DNA from: Oscheius dolichura
Taxonomy: Eukaryota; Nematoda; Chromadorea; Rhabditida; Rhabditidae
Assembly (NCBI GenBank): GCA_932521035.1
Contig: OW051495.1
Coordinates: 2,170,001 to 2,234,000, forward strand
Length of the DNA: 64,000 bases
Direction: 5' to 3'
Part shown: piece after piece, positions 1 through 11,093 of the stretch
Layout: each line of letters begins with the position of its first letter
How positions within the stretch are numbered: the stretch's first letter is position 1
Notes under the pieces: model-generated
The model's database searches: none
What the model saw: the letters and a program-made list of their open reading frames with translations, nothing else
What the model was told of the DNA's origin: nothing
Translations under genes and position numbers: made by a program

Positions 1-64
1 CTCCCCATTAGCAGGCCTATACGCTTATCCTCTGGTTCAATCTATTCTATCTCCCCTTTTAGTC

Positions 65-495
65 AGAATGTCTCACCTCCTTCCGTTTATCAGCGCCTCC
101 CGGCAACAAGCTGAAGGAAAGGGTCCGATTGGACCTCTCTGTAACGCGTGTGCTCTGCGTTTCATCCAAGAACGACGAAGAGATCCGAACTCCCCGGATC
201 CCGTGTGCAGCCATCTGTCTACGGCCCCCGAAGACCAAGAAAAACAGAAAGCGTGAGTTGCCAGGGGCTATTTGGCAGTAGAGGAAAGGGTTTCAGAATG
301 TCCGCTGCCTTTTGGAGCAACCTTCTGCACTCCTACAAAACATAAGTATCTTTTTTGTCTTGTCTGTATTTTTCTTGGTTTTTTTTGGGTAATCCTATAC
401 AAAATGACGTCTGTTCTTATGTAAACCTTAGCTTATCCGATTCGCCCCTTGGAAACGGTAAATATAACGGAAAGATTTAGAAGAAGTGATTGTGA
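65..495 (+). pseudogene. Orphan exon with C-terminal half of a GATA-type zinc finger (copy 1)
   Basis: An open frame at 68-256 encodes GPIGPLCNACALRF, which matches the second half of a GATA zinc finger (G-P-x-G-x-LCNACxLxF), followed by a basic tail. The first CxxC half and the Trp-Arg-Arg loop are absent, so this is one exon or a fragment. A near-identical copy lies at 4168-4588, and both are preceded by CAG. In this copy the acceptor that would follow the downstream intron has decayed: copy 2 reads TTTTCCAG|GG where copy 1 does not. I see no upstream finger half, so a dead duplicate is most likely. Confidence 0.5.
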
Positions 496-800
496 GAAAA
501 TGAAAGCAAAGGTTTTAAAAAAAAATCAAAAATTAGTGAAATACAATACCTGCTCCCGTTGTTGAATTGAAGTGTCAAGAAAAGACTATCCGTTCGTGAA
601 GTGAGCTGCCTGAAGGGGGCATTTCTAATGGGAAAAAGGGGAAAGAAAACAGGATGTGTAACTGTGGTAGGGATAAAAATTGATTGAAATAGGATTGGGA
701 AAACATAGAAAGATTTTCAGTTCATTCTGTAGAGCTCTGCCCCAACGCTACATCAATTATTTGCTTATGTAAATTTCCTGTTATGTGCCCGTTTCTACCT
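346..800. other. Gene-free stretch
   Basis: AT-rich sequence. The first 150 bp are the decayed tail of the GATA-exon duplication. I see no gene, RNA or further repeat. Confidence 0.5.
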
Positions 801-814
801 GAAATTTGGCAAAA

Positions 815-1068
815 ATGCTTGGGTGGCACAGTCCGGAGCGGCGTCGATACATCCTCCGAGAAGGCAGAAACCACACGTATTGGGACAGTCCTGGGCGATG
901 ATCTCCCTCCACTCGATGCTCTGGCACATGTCCTTGGTTACGGTAGAGCACGTGATTCTGGGATCTGAAAAAAGTTCATCACAGTATGGATATGAACTTA
1001 CTCTGGGCATTTTGACAACTGTATTCGGGAGTAACGCAGCAGAAGCCGTAATATTTGGGGCAGAATGT
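815..1068 (-). pseudogene. ShKT gene fragment (exon 2 end plus exon 3 start)
   Basis: On the minus strand this matches genes B/E. About 20 codons of the end of exon 2 (the CCVTP region, roughly 1010-1068) are followed by an intron and the first 50 codons of exon 3 (DMCQSIEWREIIAQDC, up to CIDAAPDCATQ). Similarity then stops abruptly in unrelated sequence near 815. Exon 1, the rest of exons 2-3, and exon 4 are missing. It is a truncated relic of the ShKT family; the retained splice AG and high identity suggest a fairly recent event. Confidence 0.75.
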
Positions 1069-1069
1069 G

Positions 1070-1995
1070 TAAAGATAAGAGAACATTGTTTGTTGATCAA
1101 AACTGTGATATGTACATTTTCCGTTTCAAATATGCCAAGTTCACAACGTTTCAACGTTTAATGGGAGATTAGTAATAAAGATAAAACGGTGAGAATAATG
1201 AGAAGAATAGAAGTTCTGATTCATCTGCTAAATGTGTTGCTCAATTTCCGTAGATGGTGCTGATGCATAATGATACCGCCTCCATTTAGACATGAGATGA
1301 GCGGGGTGAATGGTCCGCTATGTCTACAATTTGGTTAACTTCAGATGTGATATTCATATTCTATATTCCAACGGATATACAGAAGAAGTGCTTGGAACAG
1401 TTGGAAATGTACCCACGCCGATCAGCCCGAGACACCCAATAGAGCCGTCGTCTGCCTCTGCTGGATATCTCAAACCAGTCGGGGTGGGACAAAAGGACGA
1501 TGACTGTTCCATCACACCATCCAGTTGGACCTAGCATTTACAATGGATCGGTGTCTTTGCTCTTTGAACAACGAAAGAAGGTACTGTGGTTGTATGGTAC
1601 ATGGTTGGAGATAAGGATAGTCCAACCACTGAAGAACAAGACTAGCAGATAGAATGATTTATTAGAGAGATATCTTTGATCACATGTAGAGACGATGTTA
1701 ATCTCCCGATAATACCATAGCTAAAGACTCTCAGACAGGCTACCCCTAACAGTTGGAATTGTGGAGAAGAAATTCCCATGGAGAGTTCCGAAAATGCTGT
1801 TACACTTCCTTTCCCACGGATTTGGGCGAACGCCATAGTAAAATGTAGCGCTAAGCGCCTTTGCCAAATTCCAACGGATATGCAGAAGAAGTGCACAATG
1901 AAGTCCCAAACGTTGCACAACAGGAGCGGAGTATGGGAAGAATGAAGTGATTTTTGAGGTTTTTTTTTTCGACAGCTGCGGCAAGTTGGATACAT
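1070..1995. other. Gene-free stretch with a trace of ShKT exon 2
   Basis: No convincing gene. A short run near 1422-1446 (CAGCCCGAGACACCCAAT) equals part of exon 2 of genes C and D on the plus strand and may be another relic. The rest is unremarkable upstream sequence of gene A. Confidence 0.4.
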
Positions 1996-1999
1996 TAGC

Positions 2000-2007
2000 T
2001 ATAAAAG
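2000..2007 (+). promoter_or_regulatory. TATA box of ShKT gene A
   Basis: TATAAAAG lies 41 bp upstream of the ATG at 2041. The same box sits 35-60 bp upstream of every member of this family. Confidence 0.7.
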
Positions 2008-2040
2008 GAATGCTGCCGAACAGAAGAACATCCCAGCATC

Positions 2041-2904
2041 ATGCTCGCCACGGTCATCTTGGCAATCCTCGCATCCTTCCCTGGATTTGTCACCCCCATC
2101 GATCTTAATTGCACGACCAGTGTAAGGAAGCACTTCCTCACAAGGCTTCAAATTGTTTTTAGAACCCTGTTGATGGCACTCTAGTGTTCGCCCCTTCCGC
2201 GACAGGGTGCCAAGATAAAGCTTCGAGTGCCGTTTGTGCGCAGCTCTTCGGCGGTGAGGATCCCCCTGACCCTCTGCCAGCCCCAGGAGGAGCAGTCGAC
2301 ACCGACAGAGCGCCGACCTGTTATCAGGTTGCCGACGCTCCCAGCCAGGACGTCAAGAACGCAGCCATCGAAACATGCCCCAATTATTGCGGCTTCTGCT
2401 GTGTGACTCCTGAATTCAACTGCGCCAATTCGCCAAGTAAGGCCTCCTCTGCGCTAGTTCAATTCCATTTCAGCTCCTCGTCTCGTCTGCTCCTCCATCT
2501 CCCCGGCCATGTGCCAGAGTACCCAGTGGAGAGAGATCATTGCTCAGGATTGTCCCAGTGCCTGCGGATTCTGCCTCCTCGGAGGATGTATCGACGCCGC
2601 CCCAGACTGTGCCACCCAGCCCACCATCTGTGGCAACACGGCCCTCTCTGCCTTCGTGCAAGCCAACTGCCAGAGAACCTGTAATCTCTGTAGCGGCTCG
2701 ACTACAGCCTCTTCTGGCAATGGAGGCACTGGCGCCTGTGGAGACTCCAATCCCAAGTAATTCATCTTTCTAGCGATAAGAAGCCACTGCGTTTTCAGCT
2801 GTGCTAATTGGATCAGAAATGGCTTCTGTGCGAGTACCTTCTATTCCGATGCTCAGAAGAGGGAGTACTGTGGAAGTAGCTGTGGCCTCTGCACCGGAAA
2901 ATAA
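2041..2904 (+). CDS. Secreted four-module ShKT protein, gene A
   Basis: Exons are 2041-2121, 2163-2436, 2474-2756 and 2799-2904 (247 aa). Exon 1 is a signal peptide (MLATVILAILASFPGFVT) ending in the family motif IDLNCT. Exon 2 holds one cysteine module ending CPNYCGFCC. Exon 3 holds two modules (MCQSTQW...CGFC and CIDAAPDC...CNLC). Exon 4 is a classical ShKT domain (NCANWIRNGFC...YCGSSCGLC) ending TGK. Phases are 0, 1 and 2, and all junctions are GT-AG. ShKT/SXC domains are six-cysteine folds frequent in nematode secreted proteins; the exact role here is unknown. It is the most diverged member, for example VCSSISPAMC where paralogues have PRINCGTIT. Confidence 0.9.
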
Positions 2905-2964
2905 CTTCTCCTCACTGCCAAGATGACCTGTGTGCTGCGAGTACACCCATTTGTAGATATTAGT

Positions 2965-3045
2965 AGTTTATATACGACGAGCATTGTACAAAATGGCCTG
3001 ACCAGCCAGTAAATAGCAGCGATCTGACCAGTCGCAAATAATAAA
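2965..3045 (+). promoter_or_regulatory. Conserved 3'UTR signature and poly(A) signal of gene A
   Basis: It reads CGACGAGCATTGTACAAAAT, then GGCCTGACCAGCC, then AATAAAA. The same ordered elements follow every intact family member. TGTACA(A/T)A resembles a Pumilio-type site (UGUANAUA), which is inference. Confidence 0.6.
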
Positions 3046-3099
3046 ACTGCGGGATGACAATACTTCTTACTAGTCCACCTATTATATAATGCCAATGTT

Positions 3100-4167
3100 G
3101 ACTTCCTGTAAAGGATAATCTTCGTAAGTCTGCGAGAGCCATTTCATTTCCCCTCGGGCCAACCAAAAGACGGCTGCTCCTTTCAGTTCTCCTTCCTAAC
3201 TGGTGCCAGGACGGTCGGTGCTATGGGAAGAACGCGGGAGATCGTCGCCGGGAGGGGGAGAAGGTCAAATGATTATTGCTTCTGAAAACCATAAAAACAG
3301 GCATAGAGGATGTCGTACGGACGGGAAAGACGACGTGGGGAGTGGGAGATCAGAGCAGAATTCGCGGAGCGAGCGGGGGCGCGAGCGTAGCGAGCGTCTA
3401 CGCAAGGAGGATAGCCGTTTCAGTGGCGGACAACTTCCGGAAATGTAGGGAGAAGCCGCAGTGGTCGGTAGGGACAAATAAGGGAGGGGGTTAGAGTTCT
3501 ACCAAACGAGAATGAGAGCTGTGCTCTTGAAACCAAGCCCACAAAGGAGGGGTCATCATCTGGTTTGAAATAATTTAGTCCGTGAGATTCCATACTACTT
3601 CAAATACTAATTTCCCTATACATTATAGATTAGAATCCCGCCCTCGGATGGATTTCATTCCTCAACGTCAGAGAGTTCGGAGAGAGATCAAGAGAGGTCA
3701 GTAGTCTTCCCAGCTTACAGTATCTTCACATCTACAAGGAGCCCGGGGAGATACAAGACTGGCCTCAAGGATATATTTTTTCCTTTTTAATAGAATCGCC
3801 TATACGGCTTCAGACTGTGCAATGTCTCTAACTTGACAGAATAAGCCACCAGGTGAGTCAACAGGTCTCATTGTTTTCATTATTCCGCCAGATAGCAGAT
3901 GCGCCAACAACTCGCATTCATTGCAATCCCCTTCCTCGCAACTAGCGCACCTATATCCTCTTATCCGGCAGCCTATTCCCATTTTTATTCCCAGTTTCCA
4001 AGTTTACTTTGTTGTAAATACCCGGGCCCGCTCATGCAACGTCCTAATAGATAAATATCCAGCTGACTCGTTTTATTGTCGGCTTACTTCACTCCATCTT
4101 CCCTATCTCTGTGCAACTCTTCCAATAGATTTTTCAAATGGTTTCACTTTACTTTATTTTCATTTTC
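3100..4167. other. Gene-free stretch
   Basis: A GC-rich patch near 3190-3480 has open frames on both strands but no recognisable product. The remainder is ordinary intergenic sequence leading to the GATA-exon copy. Nothing further is supported. Confidence 0.4.
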
Positions 4168-4588
4168 AGAATGTCTCACCTCCTTCTGCTTATCAGCGCC
4201 TCCCGGCAACAAGCTGAAGGAAAGGGTCCGATTGGACCTCTCTGTAACGCGTGTGCTCTGCGTTTCATCCAAGAACGACGAAGAGATCCGAACTCCCCGG
4301 ATCCCGTGTGCAGCCATCTGTCTACGGCCCCCGAAGACCAAGAAAAACAGAAAGCGTGAGTTGCCAGGGGCTATTTGGCAGTAGAGGAAAGGGTTTCAGA
4401 ATGTCCGCTGCCTTTTGGAGCAACCTTCTGTACTCCTACAAAACATAATTATATTTGCTATTGTCTGTTTCTTTTCCAGGGTTTTGGGTGATCCTATATT
4501 CATGTTCTTATGTAAACCTCCGATTCTCCCCTTGGGAACGGTACTACGGAAATAAAAAGGGAGAGATTTTGAAGAAATGAGAGTGTAC
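4168..4588 (+). pseudogene. Orphan exon with C-terminal half of a GATA-type zinc finger (copy 2)
   Basis: The acceptor TTTTCATTTTCAG is followed by an exon reading into GPIGPLCNACALRF and a basic tail. A strong donor (AAAGC|GTGAGT) near 4354 and an acceptor (TTCTTTTCCAG) near 4480 suggest an intact two-exon arrangement, so this copy may still be transcribed. The upstream exon that should carry the first CxxC of a GATA finger was not found nearby. It is nearly identical to 65-495, about 4.1 kb away in direct orientation. Confidence 0.45.
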
Positions 4589-4624
4589 AGTAGAGGAAGA
4601 AAGAAATTGCAATCCTAAATATAT

Positions 4625-4818
4625 TTATCGGCTGGTCAGGCCGTAATCTATGTACAGTGCTCGTCGTGAAGAAAACAAATTATATACTGTTGGCTTGAAG
4701 AGGGAGCGAAAGTTATTTCCCACCACAGAGGCCACAACTTCTGCCGCAGATGGTCGCTTTCTGAGGGGACGTGTAGAAGTTGCTCGTGCAAAAACCATTT
4801 CGAATCCAGGTGGCACAG
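4625..4818 (-). pseudogene. Orphan ShKT last exon with family 3'UTR
   Basis: Minus strand: acceptor CTTTTCAG at 4819, then a complete exon 4 (CATWIRNGFCTSNFY... ICGRSCGLCGGK, stop 4713-4715). The family 3'UTR elements follow at 4628-4668 (CACTGTACATA and the GGCCTGACCAGCC-like run). No exons 1-3 exist upstream, so a duplication broke inside intron 3. Confidence 0.8.
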
Positions 4819-4837
4819 CTGAAAAGAGGGAAATAAC

Positions 4838-5480
4838 GAAGACTAACCGTCATCAAGAAACGGCCTAGTTGGTACCAGCTTCTCGCCTCCATTTCTTCTC
4901 TTCTCAATACCCTAAAGAGCAGGTCACTTCTAAAATGAAAAAATAAACTAGTACCACGACAAACTCACCCAGTCTCTTCCCATTTTCGCAAGACGCCCAC
5001 ACTTCAGTCAGCGCCGGCCAGAGAGCGGCAGACTGAAAAAGAGACAAAGAAGCAGAAAAAAGAAAAGTTAAAAATTTCCAAAATTCCGCAGTATACAAAC
5101 ACCGCTGTGGCTACGGAGGAGCCGAGAACATCGGGAAAGCAGGGCCGGGATCACCTTCTTCGACTAGAAGTCAAAGTTTAGGATGTGGGAGCTACCCAGA
5201 AGAATGACTGGCGAGATTGACAAGAAACGGTCAAACCTGGTCAGCTTGTTTTGACACGCTTTTGACAAGGCCATCTTGTCTAGACGGCGTCGAAGCAGAT
5301 AGAGGGTTCTTTTCAAAAGTTTGCCACACTACCGGATAAAACAATGAGCAAAAATCACGAGCACAGTTTTTGGTGGCTGCTGTACAAGTAAAGCAAATGG
5401 CTAACGATGTAATGAAATCGGTAGCCAGTGCAACAAAAAAAGGAGAAAACATCCTGGAAACATATGGAATTGGCTCTCAA
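4838..5480. repeat. Duplicated block R1 (non-coding part)
   Basis: This sequence recurs at 13394-14310 (R2) and, in part, at 22310-23240 (R3). Landmarks are AAAAATTTCCAAAATT, CGGGATCACCTTCTT and GACTGGCGAG. In R1 and R2 it directly precedes the 3' ends of near-identical ShKT genes B and E, so it belongs to one duplicated unit. No coding function is evident, although short frames are conserved between copies. Confidence 0.75.
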
Positions 5481-5733
5481 ACTTGAAGTAGTTTCAATCA
5501 TCAGTTACCTTATTTGTTGGCTGGTCATTTTGGAGAGCTGCCTTGAAACAAGGTTTCCGAGGAGTCCCAAACGGAGTCCCAAGCCCCTGTAGAACTACCA
5601 AAACATGATATAATCACCCCGCATTTATTGTTGTCGGCTGGTCAGGCCTAGGGGATTATGTACAGTGCTCGTCGTGGGTAAAAATATACAAATCGGTCGG
5701 GAGATGTTGGAAACTTGGAAGCGGCAGGGAAAA

Positions 5734-6610
5734 CTATTTTCCGCCACACAGGCCACAACTCCTGCCACAGATAGACGCCTTCTGGGTGGGGGAATAGAAG
5801 TTGCTGGTACAGAAACCATTTCGGATCCAGGTGGCACAGCTGAAACGAGGGAAATAACGGACAAAAAAGGTAGAAATTACTTGGGGTTAGTGTCGCCACA
5901 GCCTCCCCCTCCGATCAAACCGAACGCGGTCGTCGTACTGCCACTGCTCGAACACTGATTGCATGTCCTCTTGCAGTTGGTGGTAGCGAAGTCAGCCAGA
6001 GCCGGGTTGGCGCAAATGGTTGCCTGTTGAGCACAATCGGGGGCGGCGTCGATACATCCACCGAGGAGACAGAATCCGCACGTATTGGGACAGTCCTGGG
6101 CGATGATCTCCCTCCATTCGATGCTCTGGCACATGTCCTTGGTTACGGTAGAGCACGTGATTCTGGGATCTGAAACAAGCGCATTTACTAAGAATTATCC
6201 AGATGAACCTACTCTGGGCATTCTGGCAACTGTATTCGGGAGTAACACAGCAGAAGCCGCAATACTTGGGACAGAGTTCAATGGCCGCGTCCTTGATCTC
6301 CTGGCTGGGGGCTAGCGGTGCCGGAGCCTTTGTCTGATAACAGCCATACACGACTCTCTCGGCTTCCTTTCCTCCGGCAGTTGGTACCGTGGCTGGCAGC
6401 GTCCCCCCATTGAAGAGCTGCTGACAAGCAACCGTGGAGAGTTTATCTTGACATGCCACTGCTGCCGGCGTGAAGATGAGGGTTCCGGTACTGTCCTGAA
6501 CTTTCTCTTTTCTCCAAGAAACGCCGATTTCCTACGGTGGTTGTACAATTTAGGTCAACTCCAGCGGAAGCAACAAATCCGACGATTGTGAAGTAGACCA
6601 AGACGAGCAT
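5734..6610 (-). CDS. Secreted four-module ShKT protein, gene B
   Basis: Minus-strand exons are 6610-6536, 6495-6213, 6169-5881 and 5839-5734 (250 aa). The signal peptide (MLVLVYFTIVGFVASAG) is followed by DLNCTTT. Exon 2 carries CQDKLSTVACQQLF up to CPKYCGFCCVTPEYSC, exon 3 the two central modules plus a Gly-rich linker (FGLIGGGG), and exon 4 the terminal ShKT domain. It is almost identical to gene E over exons 2-4 and differs mainly in exon 1 and in a few inserted codons of exon 2. It lies in a duplicated block with R1. Confidence 0.92.
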
Positions 6611-6649
6611 GTTGCTGGATGGATGATGTTCTCCTCTTCTTCACACCTT

Positions 6650-6740
6650 CTTTTATAGCTGTTCCCCGACAAAACAACGCCCGGCTAATGAAACAACGAC
6701 TAACGCCTGTCCATTGTCAAGAGAACACCTGCAGCTGTGA
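6650..6740 (-). promoter_or_regulatory. Promoter of gene B shared with gene F
   Basis: TATAAAAG (6650-6657, minus) is followed upstream by about 80 bp that match, in inverted orientation, the promoter of gene F at 15615-15720 (shared runs GCCGGCTAATGAAACAA-like, CTAACGCCTGTC, GAACACCTGCAGCTGTGA). Confidence 0.7.
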
Positions 6741-6744
6741 TTGT

Positions 6745-7500
6745 ATTCTCTGCTCGAAATGTCTATTTCCAGTCCTCATGTATAAAGTGCAAAAACGCTA
6801 TTAGTTTGGCTGTTTTCCAGAGTTGTGATGTCTCTTTTGTTTACCGACACATCCAGTTCAGTCACTTGCCGGTCTTGCGTTGCTTATATCCATCCCGCTC
6901 CTCTATAGATTCCATCTCTTCTTGTCACCTTCTATAGAATCCAAAAAGATGTTTCTTCTTACCGTTTATGGCCATATCCAGAATAAATCTCCACGACTGT
7001 ATAGGTGTACCATAGAGAGTTCCTGGATACCGATTCATCTTTTTGCCCTAATCTAAAACCACTACCTTTTACTCCTATTTCGATTAATCGTTATCGGGAC
7101 CAAACTGTGATCTCCTGTTCACGTTTATTCCCAGAGTTGCCCTGTTAATCAACAAAAATTTTGGCGAATGGTGCTAAAGCGGCTAATTTTTGAAATTGTT
7201 ACGTTTGGGATGTTACATTTTGGTGAAGTACGAGCGTATCTGTGTGTTTAGCCTTTTCCTTGTCTCGTGGGATATAGATCAGTTTCATTCGGCGGGCCTT
7301 CGGAAGCAGAGATGTTCAAACAGTCGACTTCATCAACCGGCTCTCTTCTCTTTCCCTATTCCGACTCAATCGTCAGTACACTTTCCCTATTGATGGTGAA
7401 ATATTGAACGAAGCTTGGTATTCTTTGAGGCAAGCATGTGATATAGCGGAAACGCTTCAATTTCCCCGTTTGTCAAGAAGGAAATGAGTAAAGAAAATAT
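6745..7500. other. Gene-free stretch between genes C and B
   Basis: AT-rich intergenic DNA. No gene, RNA or repeat recognised. Confidence 0.5.
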
Positions 7501-7503
7501 TTT

Positions 7504-7552
7504 AGTTGGTTGGTCAGACCAAAGGAATATTCGTATGTACAATCTGCTCGTC
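7504..7552 (-). promoter_or_regulatory. 3'UTR signature of gene C
   Basis: Minus strand: CGACGAGCAGATTGTACATA followed by TTTGGTCTGACCAACCAAC, the gene C version of the family element. Confidence 0.6.
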
Positions 7553-7630
7553 GTTATTGTGTGAAAGAACTAAGGAAACACGTATAAATAGTACCACCGC
7601 CGAATTATTCGTCTAAAAATATGAAGGGGA

Positions 7631-8450
7631 TTAGCAGAGTCCACAGCTTCTTCCGCAGTAACTTCTCTTCTGTGTATTACTGTAGAACGTCGAGTTACAG
7701 AAGCCGTTTCTGACCCAGTTGGCACAGGACGCATTGGCATCTCCACAGGTTCCAGTTCCACTAGAAGTGGTTACAGAACCGGAGCTGGAGGTAGTAGAGG
7801 AGCTACACAGTCCACAGGTACGCTGACAGTTCGAGGCGATGAAGGTGGAGAGGGCTGTGTTGCCACAGATGGTGGGCTGGGTGGCACAGTCTGGGGCGGC
7901 GTCGATACATCCTCCGAGGAGACAGAATCCACAGGCACTGGGGCAATCCTGGGCAATGATGTTTCTCCATTGGGTACTCTGGCACATGTCATTCGTGATT
8001 GTGCCGCAATTGATGCGGGGAGCTGAAAGAGATCTCAATAAATCAGGGATGGCTTTTTACCTGGGGCATTGGCACAGTTGTATTCGTCTGTCACGCAGCA
8101 GAAGCCACAATACTTGGGACAGATTTCGATGGCGGCGTCTTTGACATCCTGGCTGGGGGCGGCAGGGGTCGTGGTCTGGTAACATCCAAGAACTCGATTG
8201 GGTGTCTCGGGCTGGTCGGGTCCAGGAAGAGCCGTGTTGGCTGTTCCAGCATTGAACAACTGATCACAGACTGTGGTCGGGGCATTGTCTTGACAGGCTG
8301 TGGCTAACGCTGTAAAGGACAGGACACCGGCGCTGTTCTGAAGGATGTCTTATAAAGGAAGCAGGTTTTCCCCACCATGTATGTGCAGTTAGGGTCGATG
8401 GCAGCAACCAGGGTGAGGGAAGCGAGGGAAGAGAAGAGAAGACCAAGCAT
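7631..8450 (-). CDS. Secreted four-module ShKT protein, gene C (intron 3 lost)
   Basis: Minus-strand exons are 8450-8376, 8337-8061 and 8022-7631 (247 aa). The last two exons of other members are fused, with GDANASCANWVRNGFC read straight through the position of intron 3. The signal peptide is MLGLLFSSLASLTLVAA, then IDPNCTYM. The first donor is weak (ATG|GTGGGG). The protein ends at CGLC with no GK tail. It has the same modular order as gene A. Gene G shares the intron loss, so C and G descend from one ancestor. Confidence 0.9.
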
Positions 8451-8507
8451 TGCTGTTGTTATTGTTGGATGGACCGATGAGTATGCTCTTCTCCCCGAAA
8501 GATCCGG

Positions 8508-8515
8508 CTTATATA
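8508..8515 (-). promoter_or_regulatory. TATA box of gene C
   Basis: TATATAAG on the minus strand, 58 bp upstream of the ATG. Gene G has the same box and flanks. Confidence 0.65.
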
Positions 8516-8549
8516 CTCCCGAAGACTCATACAAAGGACATTGTTTAAC

Positions 8550-9567
8550 TTTTTTCTTGAAAAGAAGAACAAATTGTTATTACATGTGTTTCGCCGCAAA
8601 ATAAACATGACGACGACAAATTGACAAATATAGGCGGATGGGCGACTAGGCTTGTTCGGGAGATTAGAATCGAATCCGGCGGGAGCTTTTGTCTGTTGTC
8701 CAACTTATCGAGCCCGGCGCGAAGCGTCGGGCGTGATTTGGGTTTACTCAGAGCACATGCCAAGCCCTTTTTTTGATTTTCATGGCACACCTTTTTTCAG
8801 TTAAGAGATATAAAAAATCTGACTTCGCCATCGTGTTCCTCGTAGTTGATTACCCCTAGTGACCAATTTTCATGAAATTTGCCCATAAAATAGATGAGCT
8901 ACGACTACAAACGTGTTTTGAAAAGTGGCACCGTACGCCGTCTGCGTCCGCTCGCTGTGGCGTTTTCCGCTGTGGCTCTTTTTTTTAAAAACCTTTTGCA
9001 CGCGTTCAAAAACTTTCACAAAACAGCTATATATACAGTTTTTTACGCTGATTCTGAATATGTAATAAAACAATTGGGTTGGTGGGTTAGTTTTTCAGCT
9101 ATAACATCAAACATATTTTTTCATGGTTGTTTCGGTAGCCCTTTTTGGCTAGAGAATTTTGAAAGTCTGACATGGTTATCTTATTCGGCATGATCTTTTA
9201 CCCCTTGATACTAATTTTCATAAAAGTTGGCCGAAAATGGAAAAGCCGCAACATCAAACAGAGGCGACGCGCAGCCGCCGTGTCTGTTGAAGAACGCATT
9301 TTTTCTAGCAGTTGGACTGCAGAGCCGTAAAAACTTGCTAAATTGACCTTATTTACCTTATTGGTGGCTTCTTCGAGCTTTATACAATTTTTTGCCAATT
9401 AACCGAAATCGACAGGAAGACAAACTTGTGCAATGACGTTTGCTGCTTTAGAAATTATTGTGGCACAACCCATTTTTCCTCCTAGAGAATGGGGAAAACC
9501 AGAACTATTTCATGGCACAAGCTTTAGGATCTATGATATTCTACCGAATATCAACAAAAAGGGAACA
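8550..9567. other. Gene-free AT-rich stretch with diverged direct repeats
   Basis: Segments near 8818-8900 and 9165-9250 are diverged direct copies (shared TTACCCCT, AATTTTCAT and GGCCGAAAA-like runs). No gene seen. Confidence 0.35.
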
Positions 9568-10236
9568 ATCCGTTTGTTAAAAAGAGATGAATCTCAATAA
9601 AAAGGATGATTTGGGAGACTGTACAAAAAGGGAACAATAGGGAAGAACCCCAAGGACACAACAAAAAGAGAACAATACTCGTTCAGTTAAAATATAACCA
9701 AATCACGGCTGCTCGTAGTGCGGATGCAGTCGTGCATTTAGACATGTTCCCAATCACGGCTATCTTTTCGGATATTGCCCTTTCCCAGCAATTTTCGGCA
9801 ATGAATGATGTTCAGCCATGGAAAATAGGACTCTGGGAACGGGCATTTCCATGACACAAAATACTGACAAAGCAGACATATGCGGGGGGTCGAAATTGAA
9901 AAGAATGAAACTGGGGAAAAGTAGAATACGATATAGATGTAAGCATTTCAAACAGGCTTCTTCCCATGAATAAGAGCATACTGATATGACGGGCCTGGGC
10001 GGGGGGTCGAGGGGGGCGGCAGCCCCTCTCTTAGATTAAAAATAAAAAGGAAAAATCAAAGTAGAAGACTGAAAGTTATCTATTCTAACCGGTAGCCGTG
10101 ATTTGGTTATATTTTAACTGAACGAGTATTGTTCTCTTTTTGTTGTGTCCTTGGGGTTCTTCCCTATTGTTCCCTTTTTGTACAGTCTCCCAAATCACTC
10201 TTTTTATTGAGATATATCTCTTTTTACAAAACGGAT
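9568..10236. mobile_element. Inverted-repeat (foldback/MITE-like) element
   Basis: Arms 9568-9710 and 10094-10236 are 143 bp each and nearly perfect inverted copies around a 383-bp centre. They contain CAAAAAGGGAACAATAGGG and CGTTCAGTTAAAATATAACC. No transposase is encoded, so the element is non-autonomous. The short runs AAAAAGRGAAC also appear in the elements at 34.2 and 57.0 kb, which may be related. Confidence 0.85.
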
Positions 10237-10239
10237 TTT

Positions 10240-11045
10240 GATTATTTTTTATGTTAGGGGTCCTCTTTATTACTCGAAAAAGAAGATTGTAATGTCTGAA
10301 ACTGTGTACATTTTGTAGGTTTTTATCTGCATTGAGGAAACTTTGGACCTCTCGACGTGATGAAACTGTCCTGAGAAATAGAATAATAGCAAAAGAAAGA
10401 ATCCCGAAAGTAATAAAAATGAAATTGAATTCATCCAATTTTGGCTCTCCTGAAAAAGGTAGATGAGGATGTTTCAATAGAGGTATGTATAGGTTATCTG
10501 AAGAACGCCAAAGTATTTTTTTATATATTTGCAGGCTTTGAAAACATTGACGTCTTACCTCTGACGCAACTTCTTACAATTTTCAATGTAAAAATAAGGA
10601 TGGATTGAAAGGACCATTTTTTACTTCATTGATAACTCTAGCTAGATGACAGGGTTTAAAGTAGGATATATGATTCCTATTCGAGTCGTCTCTGTTGATA
10701 AATATCTGGGCTCTGATAAGGTAAACATTTCTTGGGAATATTCTGTCCCCAATCGTAATAGTTCAAGTCTCTCTTATCCAAATCAAAAAGAAGCTACGCA
10801 CTCGCTATGGCTTCAATGTGCTGCTTTCCCCGATTGTCACAAGGATTCCAAAAGCTATCGAAAACGGTTTCAATCAATTGGGCGATTTTCGAGCTATTGC
10901 TGCCGGCTTGCCACATCCCCCGGCTGCCAGCATGATGATCCTCACCATTCTCATGAACGTTAAACTTTGCACAACCGGCATGGGGAGAGAGAACAATGGA
11001 TGGCTCCCGAGGAGAACTGTTGCAACAGCTGGAGGAAGTTTTACG
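10240..11045. other. Gene-free stretch upstream of gene D
   Basis: No convincing gene, RNA or repeat. Confidence 0.4.
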
Positions 11046-11052
11046 GAACGAA

Positions 11053-11060
11053 TATAAAAG
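11053..11060 (+). promoter_or_regulatory. TATA box of gene D
   Basis: TATAAAAG, 41 bp upstream of the ATG at 11094. The leader GCATCCCAGCATCATG is shared with gene A. Confidence 0.7.
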
Positions 11061-11093
11061 GAACCCAATCGACTGCTAAAGCATCCCAGCATC

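Noticed and set aside
3800..3982. Minus-strand frame with CASCEEGDCNEC, suggesting a zinc finger near the GATA exon
   Set aside because: It is on the opposite strand to the GATA exon, has no spacing typical of a known finger and no splice continuity.
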